Shown here in pieces: positions 1 through 8,875 of a DNA stretch of 64,000 nucleotides (position 1 is its first letter; every line of letters starts with the position of its first letter). The translations under genes were made by a program, and so were the position numbers. This stretch comes from Paenibacillus tuaregi (lineage in GTDB: Bacteria; Bacillota; Bacilli; Paenibacillales; Paenibacillaceae): NCBI RefSeq assembly GCF_900086655.1, contig NZ_LT575476.1, positions 1,778,503-1,842,502 on the forward strand, in the 5' to 3' direction. Below the pieces are notes generated by a model. It was not told the origin of the DNA. It saw only the letters and a program-made list of their open reading frames with translations, and did not search any database.

Positions 1-1
1 T

Positions 2-577
2 GAACTCAAGGTTTCATTCGATAGCTTGAAGCAGGAATGCAATCAGCTCCGCACCGATATGCAAAAAAAGCAGCAGGACGGGGATAATAACCCCAAAACG
101 TGGAATAATGGTAGGCATAAAAAAGGGCAGGTACAGGCTCCTGTACTGCTACCGGCTTATCATGCCGCTGAGCGCAGGCTGTTGTCATTTATGCTTCAGA
201 ATGATGAGGTTGCCACTTATGTTAACCAGCACCTTGGTGACAGCTTTAATATTGATGATCATGCAGCGGTTGCTGCTTATCTATACGCCTATTATGCACA
301 GGGAAAGACCCCGGACGCGAGCCGTTTCATCGCTTCTTTGCATGATGACCGGCTTGAGAAGACGGTCAGCTCCATTGCCATGATGGAGACACCGCAGGAG
401 TGGACGGTTCAGGAACTTGATGACTGTATCCGGGAGATTCGTAAATACCCTATTAGGCAGGACATTGAGCGCAAGAAGGAACAGATGGTCTCTGCTGAAC
501 GCGCAGGTGACTTTATGGGTGCCGCTCAAATCGCAAGTGAGATTATAGCCCTAGAGAGACAGATGAATGAGAAGTAG
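2..577 (+). CDS. dnaG: DNA primase DnaG, C-terminal part (5' end outside window)
   Basis: The reading frame is open from base 2, so only the last 191 residues are present. DnaG makes RNA primers for replication. What remains is a charged linker followed by the helical C-terminal domain, which in this family binds the replicative helicase DnaB/DnaC. The catalytic TOPRIM core lies upstream of the window. Recognition rests on the helical content, on the ending ALERQMNEK and on the position directly before the vegetative sigma factor, as in B. subtilis dnaG-sigA. The stop lies 34 bases before the rpoD start, so the two genes are probably co-transcribed. Confidence 0.88.
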   Translation, partial: ELKVSFDSLKQECNQLRTDMQKKQQDGDNNPKTWNNGRHKKGQVQAPVLLPAYHAAERRLLSFMLQNDEVATYVNQHLGDSFNIDDHAAVAAYLYAYYAQGKTPDASRFIASLHDDRLEKTVSSIAMMETPQEWTVQELDDCIREIRKYPIRQDIERKKEQMVSAERAGDFMGAAQIASEIIALERQMNEK

Positions 578-611
578 CAGGCATGTTTCTAGGGAGGAGG
601 GAGTCAAGGGT

Positions 612-1748
612 ATGGCAAAGGATCAGCATGCTGAACTAGAAACAGAACTTACGCTGGATCAGGCAAAGGATCAGCTAATTGAGAAAGGCAAAAAGAGGTC
701 GTCTTTGTCCTATAAGGAGATTGTCGAGAAATTATCCCCGTTTGATCAAGACCCTGAGCAAATGGATGAGTTCTTCGAGCAGCTAGGAGATCTCGGCATT
801 GATGTAACGAACGAGAGTGATGAGGAATTGATCTCCCGGCCTGGTGATGATCATGATCGTGAACGCGAAGATAAGGACGATTTTAACTTTGATGATGATT
901 TGTCCCTGCCTCCAGGCATTAAGATTAATGACCCGGTCCGTATGTATCTGAAAGAAATCGGTCGGGTTCCTCTTCTGTCAGGAGACGATGAGATTGAGCT
1001 TGCCAAGCGTATTGAAGAAGGGGACGAGGAGGCTAAACGCCGGCTGGCCGAGGCTAATCTTCGTCTGGTCGTAAGTATAGCCAAACGTTATGTGGGGCGC
1101 GGAATGCTCTTCCTGGATTTGATCCAGGAGGGAAACATGGGACTCATCAAAGCCGTCGAGAAGTTCGATTTCAAGAAAGGCTTTAAATTCAGCACGTATG
1201 CGACATGGTGGATCAGACAAGCCATTACCCGGGCAATAGCGGACCAGGCAAGGACGATCCGGATCCCGGTACACATGGTTGAGACTATCAACAAACTGAT
1301 TCGGGTCTCCAGGCAACTGCTGCAGGAGCTTGGACGTGAGCCTTCGCCTGAAGAGATCGCAGCTGAGATGGAGCTTAGTGTGGAGAAGGTTCGGGAGATT
1401 ATGAAGATTGCCCAAGAACCTGTGTCCTTGGAGACGCCGATCGGGGAAGAGGATGATTCTCATCTGGGGGACTTCATTGAAGATCAGGAAGCCTTGGCTC
1501 CTGCTGACGCAGCTGCGTATGAACTGCTGAAGGAGCAGCTTGAGGACGTACTGGATACGCTCACAGAGCGGGAAGAGAACGTGCTTCGTCTCCGCTTTGG
1601 GCTTGATGACGGACGAACCCGGACACTGGAGGAAGTCGGGAAGGTGTTCGGTGTAACCCGGGAGAGAATCCGCCAGATTGAGGCCAAGGCGCTCCGGAAG
1701 CTGCGCCATCCAAGCCGGAGTAAGCGGCTGAAGGATTTCCTGGAATAA
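612..1748 (+). CDS. rpoD: RNA polymerase principal sigma factor RpoD/SigA
   Basis: Vegetative sigma-70 factor of 378 residues. It directs RNA polymerase to housekeeping promoters. The ATG at 612 is chosen over the upstream in-frame start at 567 because AGGGAGGAGG lies just before it and the product then begins [10 protein letters not shown], as SigA proteins do. Region 1.2 starts near residue 102 ([16 protein letters not shown]). Region 2 follows, with [12 protein letters not shown] at 149-160 and the -10 recognition segment [13 protein letters not shown] at 196-208. Region 3 is near 216-290. The region 4.2 helix-turn-helix is at about 338-360 ([14 protein letters not shown]). Region 1.1 is short and acidic, typical of Firmicutes. 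A hairpin terminator follows. Confidence 0.98.
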   Translation: MAKDQHAELETELTLDQAKDQLIEKGKKRSSLSYKEIVEKLSPFDQDPEQMDEFFEQLGDLGIDVTNESDEELISRPGDDHDREREDKDDFNFDDDLSLPPGIKINDPVRMYLKEIGRVPLLSGDDEIELAKRIEEGDEEAKRRLAEANLRLVVSIAKRYVGRGMLFLDLIQEGNMGLIKAVEKFDFKKGFKFSTYATWWIRQAITRAIADQARTIRIPVHMVETINKLIRVSRQLLQELGREPSPEEIAAEMELSVEKVREIMKIAQEPVSLETPIGEEDDSHLGDFIEDQEALAPADAAAYELLKEQLEDVLDTLTEREENVLRLRFGLDDGRTRTLEEVGKVFGVTRERIRQIEAKALRKLRHPSRSKRLKDFLE

Positions 1749-1762
1749 GCGGCTTAAGACTG

Positions 1763-1797
1763 AGACCTTTCTGCAACAGCAGACAGGTCTTTTTTTC
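1763..1797 (+). terminator. Intrinsic terminator after rpoD
   Basis: AGACCT at 1763-1768 pairs with AGGTCT at 1785-1790, with an inner CTG/CAG pairing, followed by seven T residues. It ends the dnaG-rpoD unit. Confidence 0.75.
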
Positions 1798-1862
1798 TTG
1801 GTCAGGGTCAACTATAATTAGGGCAGTATCTTATTCGCTGTGTATGTGGAGGTTAGGGACTT

Positions 1863-2687
1863 TTGAATTCGGAAAGACGCGAGATCATATTAAATGAAAT
1901 CGAGTACTGGCGGACAAGCCGACTGCTGCCAGAGCAGTACTGTGATTTCCTTGAAAATCTGTACCAAGAGCAGGCCGCTCAGGCCGCGCGCAGGACCTTC
2001 TCCATTAACTCGATTCAACAAGGAAGCCTGAAGACCTGGTTTCTTGGATTTGGAATTATTTCCTTGATTTTCTTTATTGGGTTTTATTTTAGCCTTTTTC
2101 CCTGGCCATTGCAAATGGCGATCGCCTTGCTGGTAACTTCGATTTGTTATAGTTTCTCGGCCGTATTTAGACCACGTAGGAAAGTGGCTGCGCTTCTAAC
2201 AGCGTCTGGTGGCAGCGTTATCTTATTAGGGCTTGGGGCTTGGACGTTGTGGCTTCAGGATTGGCTGTCCCCTGGCGGCATTGCAGGTCTAGTTGGTGTA
2301 TGCGGTTTGATCTGGTGGCTTGCCGGATATTTCCTGAATTTAGGCATTCTTAATTACTGTGGTTTTGTATGCTTCATTCTTCTGTATGGTGTCATGTTTG
2401 GAAAAATTCATCCAGATGCCTCGTGGCCGATGATGCAGTTGTTCTGGCTTCCACTGAGTGTCGTCATGGTGTGGCTGTGCTGGTTGGCTCATCACCGGAT
2501 CAAGCGGATGGCTCCTGTGTTCTTTGCGGTGGGGATTACAGTTTGGTTCATGCCCGAAGCGGATATGCTTCTAATGAGACAAAGCTCTGTGCATGGTATG
2601 GTATTATTATGTCTGCTTAAAATTGTGATTGCCTTTATATTGCTGTTTGTTTTGCGAAAAAAATGGATTGTGTGGGTGTTTAAATGA
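1863..2687 (+). CDS. Multi-pass membrane protein, not recognised
   Basis: Predicted 274-residue protein with a soluble, charged N-terminus (residues 1-55, rich in Glu, Arg and Gln) followed by about eight hydrophobic segments from residue 57 to 270. The start is a TTG at 1863, supported by GGAGG at 1849-1853. The first transmembrane span is near 57-79 and the loop at 101-108 is basic (FRPRRKVAA), consistent with a cytoplasmic side. The stop overlaps the trmK start in an ATGA, which implies translational coupling. The N-terminal helix plus membrane bundle resembles DUF2157-type proteins, but I do not recognise it firmly and assign no function. Confidence 0.75.
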   Translation: MNSERREIILNEIEYWRTSRLLPEQYCDFLENLYQEQAAQAARRTFSINSIQQGSLKTWFLGFGIISLIFFIGFYFSLFPWPLQMAIALLVTSICYSFSAVFRPRRKVAALLTASGGSVILLGLGAWTLWLQDWLSPGGIAGLVGVCGLIWWLAGYFLNLGILNYCGFVCFILLYGVMFGKIHPDASWPMMQLFWLPLSVVMVWLCWLAHHRIKRMAPVFFAVGITVWFMPEADMLLMRQSSVHGMVLLCLLKIVIAFILLFVLRKKWIVWVFK

Positions 2688-3445
2688 AATTATCAGCAAG
2701 ATTACAACAAATTTGCGATCAGCTTCCCGAAGGGTGCCGGTTCGCAGATATCGGCTCAGACCATGCGCTGCTTCCTGTAGCCGCTCTGAAGAAAGGAAAG
2801 GCTGTGTTTGCGGTTGCCGGTGAAGTGAATGACGGACCTCTTGAAGCTGCGAAGCGTCAGGTTCATTCGTCTGGGTTGCAGGAGCGAATATCGGTACGTA
2901 AAGGCAACGGGCTGGAGGTTATCGCTCCAGGAGAAGTTGACGTCATAACCATTGCCGGAATGGGCGGGGCTCTTATTGTCTCCATCCTCTCCGAGGGGAT
3001 GTCCAAGCTGGATGGGGTTGAGCGGCTTATTCTCCAGCCGAATGTCGGCGAGGATCTGGTGCGCAGGTGGCTGCTGGAACAGGATTGGTATTTGTCATCT
3101 GAATCCATTCTTGAAGAAGACGGCAAGATCTACGAGGTGCTTACAGCTGACAGAACCGGGCAGGCGGGGGACTTGAACCGGCAGCTTTATACGGACAGGC
3201 CGCTTCCGGGGTGCGGCCAGCAGCTTACGAAAGAAAGGCTGCTGCTTATGGGTCCATGGCTTAGCGAGCGGCCTGATGCGGTATTTTTCGACAAATGGTC
3301 TTCGGAGATCGAGAAGCTTGAAAAAGTACGGCGTCAGATATCTAAGTCTGAACTTGAAGCTTCCCGCATCAAGGCAGAGGAACTTGGGCTTCAAATTGAA
3401 CAGTGGAAGGAGATTTTGGCATGTATGCAAAAGGACAAACTGTAG
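2684..3445 (+). CDS. trmK: tRNA (adenine(22)-N(1))-methyltransferase TrmK
   Basis: Class I SAM-dependent methyltransferase of 253 residues that puts the N1-methyl group on A22 of certain bacterial tRNAs. The SAM-binding motif I is ADIGSDHA at 21-28. GEVND at 46-50 is the ribose-binding acidic region. IAGMGG at 90-95 and ILQPN at 116-120 are the family's characteristic motifs (the latter replaces NPPY/DPPY). A helical C-terminal extension from about residue 195 matches the coiled-coil domain of this family. Its ATG overlaps the stop of the membrane protein, and it overlaps the next gene by 25 bases. The order sigA-trmK-Nif3-like matches the sigA-yqfN-yqfO order of B. subtilis. Confidence 0.93.
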   Translation: MKLSARLQQICDQLPEGCRFADIGSDHALLPVAALKKGKAVFAVAGEVNDGPLEAAKRQVHSSGLQERISVRKGNGLEVIAPGEVDVITIAGMGGALIVSILSEGMSKLDGVERLILQPNVGEDLVRRWLLEQDWYLSSESILEEDGKIYEVLTADRTGQAGDLNRQLYTDRPLPGCGQQLTKERLLLMGPWLSERPDAVFFDKWSSEIEKLEKVRRQISKSELEASRIKAEELGLQIEQWKEILACMQKDKL

Positions 3446-4536
3446 TTCAGATGATGGAGCAGTTAGCTCCCAAGCACGTTGCGGTACCGGACGACAAAAT
3501 CGGCCTGCAGCTCGGGACACTTCAGAAAGAGATCAAGAAGGTGCTTGTCACTCTGGATGTGACGGAAGCGGTAGTTGACGAGGCGATTGCCCTCAAGGTC
3601 GATTTGATCATTGCGCATCATGCCATTATTTTTCGTCCGCTGGCGCAGCTTCAGACGGATACACCGGCAGGCAGGCTGTATGAGAAGCTGATCAAGAACG
3701 ATATCGCCGTATATATCAGCCATACGAATCTGGATGTGACCGAGGGTGGCATGAACGATTGGATGGCTGAAGCGCTGGGGATCGAAGCTTCCGATTCTCT
3801 GGAGAATGTACATACCGACAAGCTGTATAAACTGGTTGTGTTTGTGCCAAAGTCACACCACAAGCAGGTTCTGGACGCGGTCTTGAACGCGGGTGCAGGT
3901 GCGATTGGCAACTACAGCCACTGCAGCTTCAATATTGAGGGATACGGTACGTTTGTGCCACAGGAAGGCACCGATCCTTTTATAGGTGAGCAGGGGAAGA
4001 TGGAACGTGCTGAAGAAATCCGGATCGAGACGGTGGTTCCTAACAGTATCCGCAGCAAAGTGATCCAGGCTATGCTTAAGAATCATCCCTATGAAGAAGT
4101 GGCTTATGACTTGTATCCGATGGATCTGAAAGGCAGAACTCTTGGTCTTGGGAGAACCGGCAAGCTATCAGAACCTGTTCAGCTTAGAGAGTTTGTGGAT
4201 CGGGTGAAAGCGGCCTTGAAGGTAGACCACGTGCGCGTGGTTGGAGATTTGGACCGTCTTGTCCGCAAAGCGGCTGTTCTTGGGGGTTCTGGCGGAAGAT
4301 ACTGGAAGCAGGCGCAGTTCCGCGGGGCGGATGTGCTGGTGACGGGAGACGTGGATTTCCATACTGCCCAGGATGCGCTTGCGGCAGGAATTGCACTTAT
4401 TGATCCGGGACATCATGCCGAGAAAATTATGAAGGATAAGGTGGCTGCGTGGCTTGAGGATAGGCTGGGTGAAGCCAAATATCAGACTGAGGTGCACGTG
4501 TCTGGCGTAAATACGGAGCCATTTCAATTTATGTAG
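3421..4536 (+). CDS. Nif3-like dinuclear metal centre protein (YqfO type)
   Basis: Member of the Nif3/GTP cyclohydrolase I type 2 family, 371 residues, the long form with a central insert seen in Bacillus YqfO. Members form hexameric toroids with two metals per subunit, but their cellular role is not settled. Visible metal ligands are H66-H67 (IIAHHAI), D105 (HTNLD) and the C-terminal pair H331-H332 with E334 (DPGHHAEK). The start at 3421 is preferred to 3403 because AAGGAG sits at 3408-3413. It overlaps the end of trmK, so the two are co-translated. A GTP cyclohydrolase function should not be assumed. Confidence 0.9.
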   Translation: MYAKGQTVVQMMEQLAPKHVAVPDDKIGLQLGTLQKEIKKVLVTLDVTEAVVDEAIALKVDLIIAHHAIIFRPLAQLQTDTPAGRLYEKLIKNDIAVYISHTNLDVTEGGMNDWMAEALGIEASDSLENVHTDKLYKLVVFVPKSHHKQVLDAVLNAGAGAIGNYSHCSFNIEGYGTFVPQEGTDPFIGEQGKMERAEEIRIETVVPNSIRSKVIQAMLKNHPYEEVAYDLYPMDLKGRTLGLGRTGKLSEPVQLREFVDRVKAALKVDHVRVVGDLDRLVRKAAVLGGSGGRYWKQAQFRGADVLVTGDVDFHTAQDALAAGIALIDPGHHAEKIMKDKVAAWLEDRLGEAKYQTEVHVSGVNTEPFQFM

Positions 4537-4588
4537 GCGTAAAGCTCTGAAATGCCATTTCCCGTTAAAAGAGGGATCGATTTGGGGG

Positions 4589-4617
4589 TTGTGCCGCCCC
4601 TGAAATCCTTGTATACT
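4589..4617 (+). promoter_or_regulatory. Sigma-A-type promoter for rnpB
   Basis: TTGTGC at 4589-4594 and TATACT at 4612-4617 are separated by 17 bases. Transcription would begin near 4624, just before the P1 helix of the RNase P RNA. Confidence 0.55.
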
Positions 4618-4623
4618 ATCAAG

Positions 4624-5050
4624 TGTTGCTTTGGAAAGTTTGACAGACAATCGCCGGCAAGCTTGTCTTGCGGGAGGAAAGTCCGGGCTCCATAGGGCAG
4701 GATGCTGGATAACGTCCAGTCGGCGCGAGCCGAAGGATAGTGCCACAGAAATGGACCGCCGATGGCCGTTCTATAGGAACGGATCAGGCAAGGATGGAAC
4801 CGAGGTGTAAGAGACCCCGAGGAGCGTTGGTGACTTCGTTCCTGGTAAACCCCATCTGGAGCAAGACCTAATGGGACGCAGCTTCCTCGCTTGCGAAGAG
4901 GCAGCCTTTGCCCGAGGCGCGTCTGGGTTGGTCGCTTGAGCTGTGCAGCAATGTACGGCCTAGATAGATGATTGTCGCTTGTAGTGGGAGGGTAGTTCCC
5001 GTCTGAACCACCAAAGAGCACAGAACCCGGCTTACGGAAGACTTTCCATA
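4624..5050 (+). ncRNA. rnpB: RNase P RNA, class A architecture
   Basis: RNA subunit of RNase P, which matures tRNA 5' ends. GGAAAGT at 4633-4639 pairs with ACTTTCC at 5041-5047 to form P1. The conserved core follows: GAGGAAAGTCCGGGCTCCAT near 4672, AGTGCCACAGAAA near 4739, a GGTAAACCCCATCTGGAGCA segment near 4843, TAGATAGATGATTG near 4962 and ACAGAACCCGGCTTA near 5020. The order CCGCCGATGGCC...GATCAGGCAAGG (P13/P14 region) and GGTCGCTTGAGC (P16/P17 region) follows the ancestral E. coli-like class A plan, not the class B plan of B. subtilis. The ends are set from P1 and the promoter and may be off by a few bases. Confidence 0.93.
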
Positions 5051-5071
5051 ACTACTACAGTAACACCAAAT

Positions 5072-5130
5072 AAGAAGCCCCGATCCATGAGCAGATACCC
5101 ATTTGCTTTTGGATCGGAGGCTTCTTTTGT
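5072..5130. terminator. Bidirectional terminator between rnpB and the S8 protease
   Basis: AAGAAGCCCCGATCC at 5072-5086 pairs with GGATCGGAGGCTTCTT at 5111-5126, followed by TTGTTTG. It lies between two convergent transcripts and can serve both. Confidence 0.8.
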
Positions 5131-5133
5131 TTG

Positions 5134-7020
5134 TTAATGAACTCTTTGGCCCGTAATGGTGTTCAGCCTGTTCTCCATGAACTGGGGCCACAGCTGCAGC
5201 GGGGAGGAATTAACACCTGCCGCCTGAAGCGCCGATAGAACATCGATCTGCCCAAAGCCAAAGTATTTATCACGTCCGGGGTTCCCCAGATCAATGACAT
5301 TTTTGCGGATGATGTCCATGACTTCCGTATTGCGGAGGTCTGGATTAATCGAGCGGATTAACGCAGCCAGTGCGGATACGTGCGGCGTGGCCATTGAAGT
5401 TCCGGATAAGGCGGCATACTGGTTGTTTGGATAGGTGCTTGCAATGCTCTCACCCGGCGCCATGACATCAATGTAATCCCCGTAGTTGGAGAACGATGCC
5501 CTGTTCATGCTGGCATCCGTCGCCGAAACGGACAGCACCTCGGGATATGCCGCGGGATACCCGGGTCTTTCCGTATTATCATTTCCGGTTGCTGCAATAA
5601 TGACCACGTCTTTGTTGAAAGCATATTTGATCGCTTCATGCAGGAATTGGGCATCCGCATAGTTGCCAAGACTGAGATTGATGACCTTGGCACCGTGATC
5701 CGCTGCCCAGACGATGCCTTGAGCTACAGAATAGGTGGTGCCTGAACCGGAGGAATCGAGCGCTTTAACAGGGAGAACCTTATTCCCCCAGGTCATCCCG
5801 GCAATTCCCTCGTTATTATTCACCTGTGCGGAGATAATGCCTGCCACATGGGTGCCATGACCGACGTCGTCCATAGGTTTATTGCTTGGGGAGATCACAT
5901 TGTAGCCCGGAAGTAATCTGCCTTTTAGGTCCGGATGCTTAAGGTCCACACCGGTATCCACTACGGCGACCACCACGTCACTTTTTCCTTTGGTCAGCTT
6001 CCAGCCGCGGGTTGTCTCGATAATAGGCAAGTTCCATTGATACTCCGAGTATAATAGATCATTGGGCACCTCAGGGGTATCCTCCAAGGATTCAGCCTGA
6101 GCAGCAGATGATGTATTTGTCAAATACAGATAATGGGGCTCCACATACAGCGGATTCCATTTTGAGATGAAATACGACTTGAGCTCACTCATGTTCTTTC
6201 CATCTGCATGGAAAATGTATGTGTTGTTTATTTTCTGATAAGGAATTATGCTCCTTAGGTCCTTGCGGATTTGCCTTAATTCCTCGCGGGTTGGAGGCTG
6301 TCTGAACGTCACGACGACCTCATTCTCGTAGTAATGGCTGGCTTTTTCGTTGTCTTGACCGGTTCTAACCGTGGTATCTTTCAGCGTATCGGTATTGAAG
6401 GATTCCATCTTATAACGTCCTTCTTTAGGATACGGGATTAACCTTAGGTTCTTCCGCTGATGGCTTTTTACTTTATCCAGGATATCCAGACTAAATAGGG
6501 CAATTACTCCTTGCTTCGATTCGCGTGCAGGCTCCGCGGTAACAAAATACCGGGGATTATCCGCAGGGAACGCAGGGGATTCATAAGAGCGGCCCTTATC
6601 CAGCGAATATTTGGCCAGTTGGACGTAGGACTTCAATTGATGTTCTTCTTTGCTGCCCCGGGGGAAATCTGAATGCCCAAGTTCCTGCTCCCGATTCTTT
6701 CCGATCCAAACGACGGACAACAAGTGCTTGTGATCATCCTGAAGCTTTCGGATATAGGTCCTGGCTTCCTTGGGGGTTGAATTTCCGAACTTTCTGCTCA
6801 TTTCCTTGGTATGCTGCCTTGCATCATGCCTTACAATGCGGTCTGTAGCCGTCATATCTCTCTGAAGCAGATGCTGCTTAAGGCGGTGCTCCTGATGCGG
6901 GGATGCGATCTCCGCCTGTTTGATCGGAGCTTTGTCTGTTGTTCGGGACGGAAACATTGAGATAGCGAGAATAGCCGCGGCTCCGGTAACTCCAGCAGCA
7001 ATCCATTTGCGTTTTGACAT
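5134..7020 (-). CDS. Secreted or membrane-anchored S8 (subtilisin-like) serine protease
   Basis: Protein of 628 residues. The N-terminus MSKRKWIAAG is followed by a hydrophobic stretch to about residue 22, a signal peptide or anchor. A long region up to about residue 320 holds a helical segment and, at about 233-297, a propeptide-like domain. The peptidase domain carries the triad D355 (VAVVDTGVDL), H388 (GHGTHVAG) and S542 (GTSMATPHV), with the oxyanion asparagine N480 (AATGN). All catalytic residues are intact. No sorting signal or repeat follows the catalytic domain. It is transcribed opposite to rnpB and shares its terminator. A shortened AAGGAGG lies about 12 bases before the ATG. The substrate is unknown; extracellular protein degradation is inferred from the family. 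Confidence 0.92.
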   Translation of the reverse strand: MSKRKWIAAGVTGAAAILAISMFPSRTTDKAPIKQAEIASPHQEHRLKQHLLQRDMTATDRIVRHDARQHTKEMSRKFGNSTPKEARTYIRKLQDDHKHLLSVVWIGKNREQELGHSDFPRGSKEEHQLKSYVQLAKYSLDKGRSYESPAFPADNPRYFVTAEPARESKQGVIALFSLDILDKVKSHQRKNLRLIPYPKEGRYKMESFNTDTLKDTTVRTGQDNEKASHYYENEVVVTFRQPPTREELRQIRKDLRSIIPYQKINNTYIFHADGKNMSELKSYFISKWNPLYVEPHYLYLTNTSSAAQAESLEDTPEVPNDLLYSEYQWNLPIIETTRGWKLTKGKSDVVVAVVDTGVDLKHPDLKGRLLPGYNVISPSNKPMDDVGHGTHVAGIISAQVNNNEGIAGMTWGNKVLPVKALDSSGSGTTYSVAQGIVWAADHGAKVINLSLGNYADAQFLHEAIKYAFNKDVVIIAATGNDNTERPGYPAAYPEVLSVSATDASMNRASFSNYGDYIDVMAPGESIASTYPNNQYAALSGTSMATPHVSALAALIRSINPDLRNTEVMDIIRKNVIDLGNPGRDKYFGFGQIDVLSALQAAGVNSSPLQLWPQFMENRLNTITGQRVH

Positions 7021-7273
7021 AAGGGCACAAAGCCTCCTTCTTCTTCGGGCAAAAAGTGGGTCTTCCTATAGCGTTAGGAACCTCACCATGTTTTATTCTT
7101 CCGAGCTTATCTTGGGAGGAGGAATTGCCTGGGAATCCATGAATAATTAAGAGATTCGGGACAAGAAAGGATATCGTTTTGATTGGTTTTGTGATACTAT
7201 GATTTAGACACAATTACCATTACTGTGTTGTACCCAAGCTCTTGCTTGACAGAACGGAAGGAGAACAGTTTGT

Positions 7274-7774
7274 ATGCCTGAAACCAATGTCCAACAACTT
7301 TGTGAAACCGCGAAAGAGAAACTCAAAATTGCCATTCCTACGCTGGAACAGTTTTTGAACGAACACTCACTTGCGCAGCTTGCACCCGAACAGGATGAAG
7401 AATCCATCCGTTTTGCCAAAGGATTTTTGACAGACTTGCGCCATCTTCTGGTTAACTCGGAAGTTGTTTATGAGAAATTGGGGACTGTACTTCGCCGGGC
7501 TACTTTTGACAAAGAAGCCGCTGAGAAAGTGCTATACAGCGCATATCATGATTGCGTGAACAGCTTCTTCTATCCTAAAAATGAAAGTTACTCTGAAGAT
7601 GGACGTTATGCCTACACCGGACAAGACGCTATTCGTTTCCGCAAGAAGCCGGTCCGCGCAGCACGTGATGTCGTATTGGATGTAACCAAAGTATATGAAG
7701 ACCTCCGTGATGACCTCACGTTTTATGAAAGTGATTATTTAACACAGCGCCGCATGCAGCGCAATAATGCCTAG
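7274..7774 (+). CDS. YpuI-like conserved protein (DUF3907 type)
   Basis: A 166-residue soluble, largely helical protein with no signal peptide or membrane span. The C-terminal half (AYTGQDAIRF and FYESDYLTQR) resembles B. subtilis YpuI (DUF3907), whose function is not known to me. The ATG at 7274 follows GGAAGGAGAA. It stands alone, divergent from the protease gene, and is followed by its own terminator at 7804. The family assignment is from memory of motif spacing and is moderately sure; the gene itself is clearly coding. Confidence 0.7.
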   Translation: MPETNVQQLCETAKEKLKIAIPTLEQFLNEHSLAQLAPEQDEESIRFAKGFLTDLRHLLVNSEVVYEKLGTVLRRATFDKEAAEKVLYSAYHDCVNSFFYPKNESYSEDGRYAYTGQDAIRFRKKPVRAARDVVLDVTKVYEDLRDDLTFYESDYLTQRRMQRNNA

Positions 7775-7803
7775 GGACAACTTATCTTAAGATGAACCGC
7801 CGA

Positions 7804-7830
7804 AGATACCTGCACAGGTATCTTTTTTTT
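7804..7830 (+). terminator. Intrinsic terminator
   Basis: AGATACCT (7804-7811) and AGGTATCT (7816-7823) form a perfect 8-bp stem with a GCAC loop, followed by eight T residues. Confidence 0.9.
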
Positions 7831-7903
7831 GCTTTGAATTGACAATACGCCTGCCGTATAGGGCATTCGGGCTCAGGAGAAAATGTAGTCTGAGGTGATC
7901 AAT

Positions 7904-8137
7904 ATGCCAAATGGCGAAAAGCCCATAGTGAAATGCAGTGTCTCAAACTGCCATTATTGGGGTGAAAAAAACGTTTGTAAAGCCGATTTGATTATGATTG
8001 ACATTGATCAGCATGCGGCTGCAAATTACCGTGAGGAGTATGCAGGCGAGACGTTTGACTCTGAGCACCGGGATGCGGCACGAACTTCCGCGTCCACCTG
8101 CTGTCATACGTTTAAACCGAAATCGAAGTCATCCTAA
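7904..8137 (+). CDS. DUF1540 cysteine-motif small protein
   Basis: A 77-residue protein matching the DUF1540 pattern. CSVSNCHYWGEKNVC near residues 11-25 holds three spaced cysteines and a CC pair follows near 65, before HTFKP. The arrangement suggests metal binding, but the role is unknown. ATG 7904 is chosen over the in-frame GTG at 7895 because GAGGTGAT at 7892-7899 sits at the right distance from 7904 and overlaps 7895. A TTGACA occurs at 7839 but has no -10 at normal spacing, so I do not call a promoter. The gene lies 27 bases before the next one and may be co-transcribed with it. Confidence 0.85.
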   Translation: MPNGEKPIVKCSVSNCHYWGEKNVCKADLIMIDIDQHAAANYREEYAGETFDSEHRDAARTSASTCCHTFKPKSKSS

Positions 8138-8164
8138 ATTAGGTAACTTACGGAGGTGCGTAGC

Positions 8165-8719
8165 ATGAGTGATTATCCAAAACAAATCAAAGACGATGAG
8201 CAGTCAAAGAGCACGTCAAGTACGAACCGCGTAGATTATCCGCGTCAGACACACCAAGAGGAGTATAGTTCGGATATTTCTTCGGGAACCACGTCGCGCG
8301 CCAAGGACAAGCAAGATACCACCCCCCGCAGCAAGGGGACGTTTGCAGAGTTATATAACACCCCTGGACCTACTTCCGATTATCCGCGCCGGGCTCACCG
8401 TGAGGAGTATGGTGCGGACATTGCACCAGGAACCACGTATATTCCGGCTTCGCGCACCAATGGCAAGCGGGACACCACTTCCCGCAGCCAAGGAACAACC
8501 GCACAGACTGATAATACGGCTGGACGTACAGCAGGCTATATTGGAGTGGCTCTCGGGATCGCATCCATGTTTATTTGGTCCATTATTTTGGGGCCGATCG
8601 CCGCGATCCTTGGCTTCTATGCTTACAGTCAAGGAAGAAGAACCGCGGGCGCCTGGGCTGCTGGACTTGGCATCATTGCGACACTAAGTTACTTTGTCTT
8701 GATTCCATTTACACGTTAA
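8165..8719 (+). CDS. Two-TM protein with repeated hydrophilic N-terminus (DUF4190-like C-terminus)
   Basis: A 184-residue protein. Residues 1-120 are hydrophilic and low in complexity, with an imperfect duplication: a block starting DYPRQTHQEEY recurs as DYPRRAHREEY, each followed by a GTT and a DTT-R-S-GT element; the N-terminal MSDYPKQ looks like a third, partial copy. Residues 122-184 contain two transmembrane helices with a Gly-rich turn (ILGPIAAILGFYAYSQG), typical of DUF4190 membrane hairpins. ATG 8165 follows GGAGGTG at 8152-8158. Its function is unknown. It could be a membrane-tethered scaffold, but nothing in the sequence tests this. Confidence 0.8.
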   Translation: MSDYPKQIKDDEQSKSTSSTNRVDYPRQTHQEEYSSDISSGTTSRAKDKQDTTPRSKGTFAELYNTPGPTSDYPRRAHREEYGADIAPGTTYIPASRTNGKRDTTSRSQGTTAQTDNTAGRTAGYIGVALGIASMFIWSIILGPIAAILGFYAYSQGRRTAGAWAAGLGIIATLSYFVLIPFTR

Positions 8720-8750
8720 AAGAAATCTCCGAACTGATCTCAAATATTCG

Positions 8751-8790
8751 CAGGCCCTGTCCGATATAAAGGACAGAGCCTGTTTTTTTT
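8751..8790 (+). terminator. Intrinsic terminator
   Basis: CAGGCCCTGTCC (8751-8762) pairs with GGACAGAGCCTG (8771-8782), then a run of T. Confidence 0.9.
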
Positions 8791-8875
8791 ACCAAAATAC
8801 TGGTTATGTTTCCATAGTACGTGTAAAATTAAGTTGGAATAAATATCTAATGGACAAGATGAGGAGCAAAAAGCA

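Noticed and set aside
978-1811. 277-codon open frame antisense to rpoD
   Set aside because: It lies entirely opposite a certain gene, has no ribosome site and its composition is the shadow of rpoD codon usage.
7839-7867. TTGACA before the DUF1540 gene
   Set aside because: No acceptable -10 at 16-18 bases.
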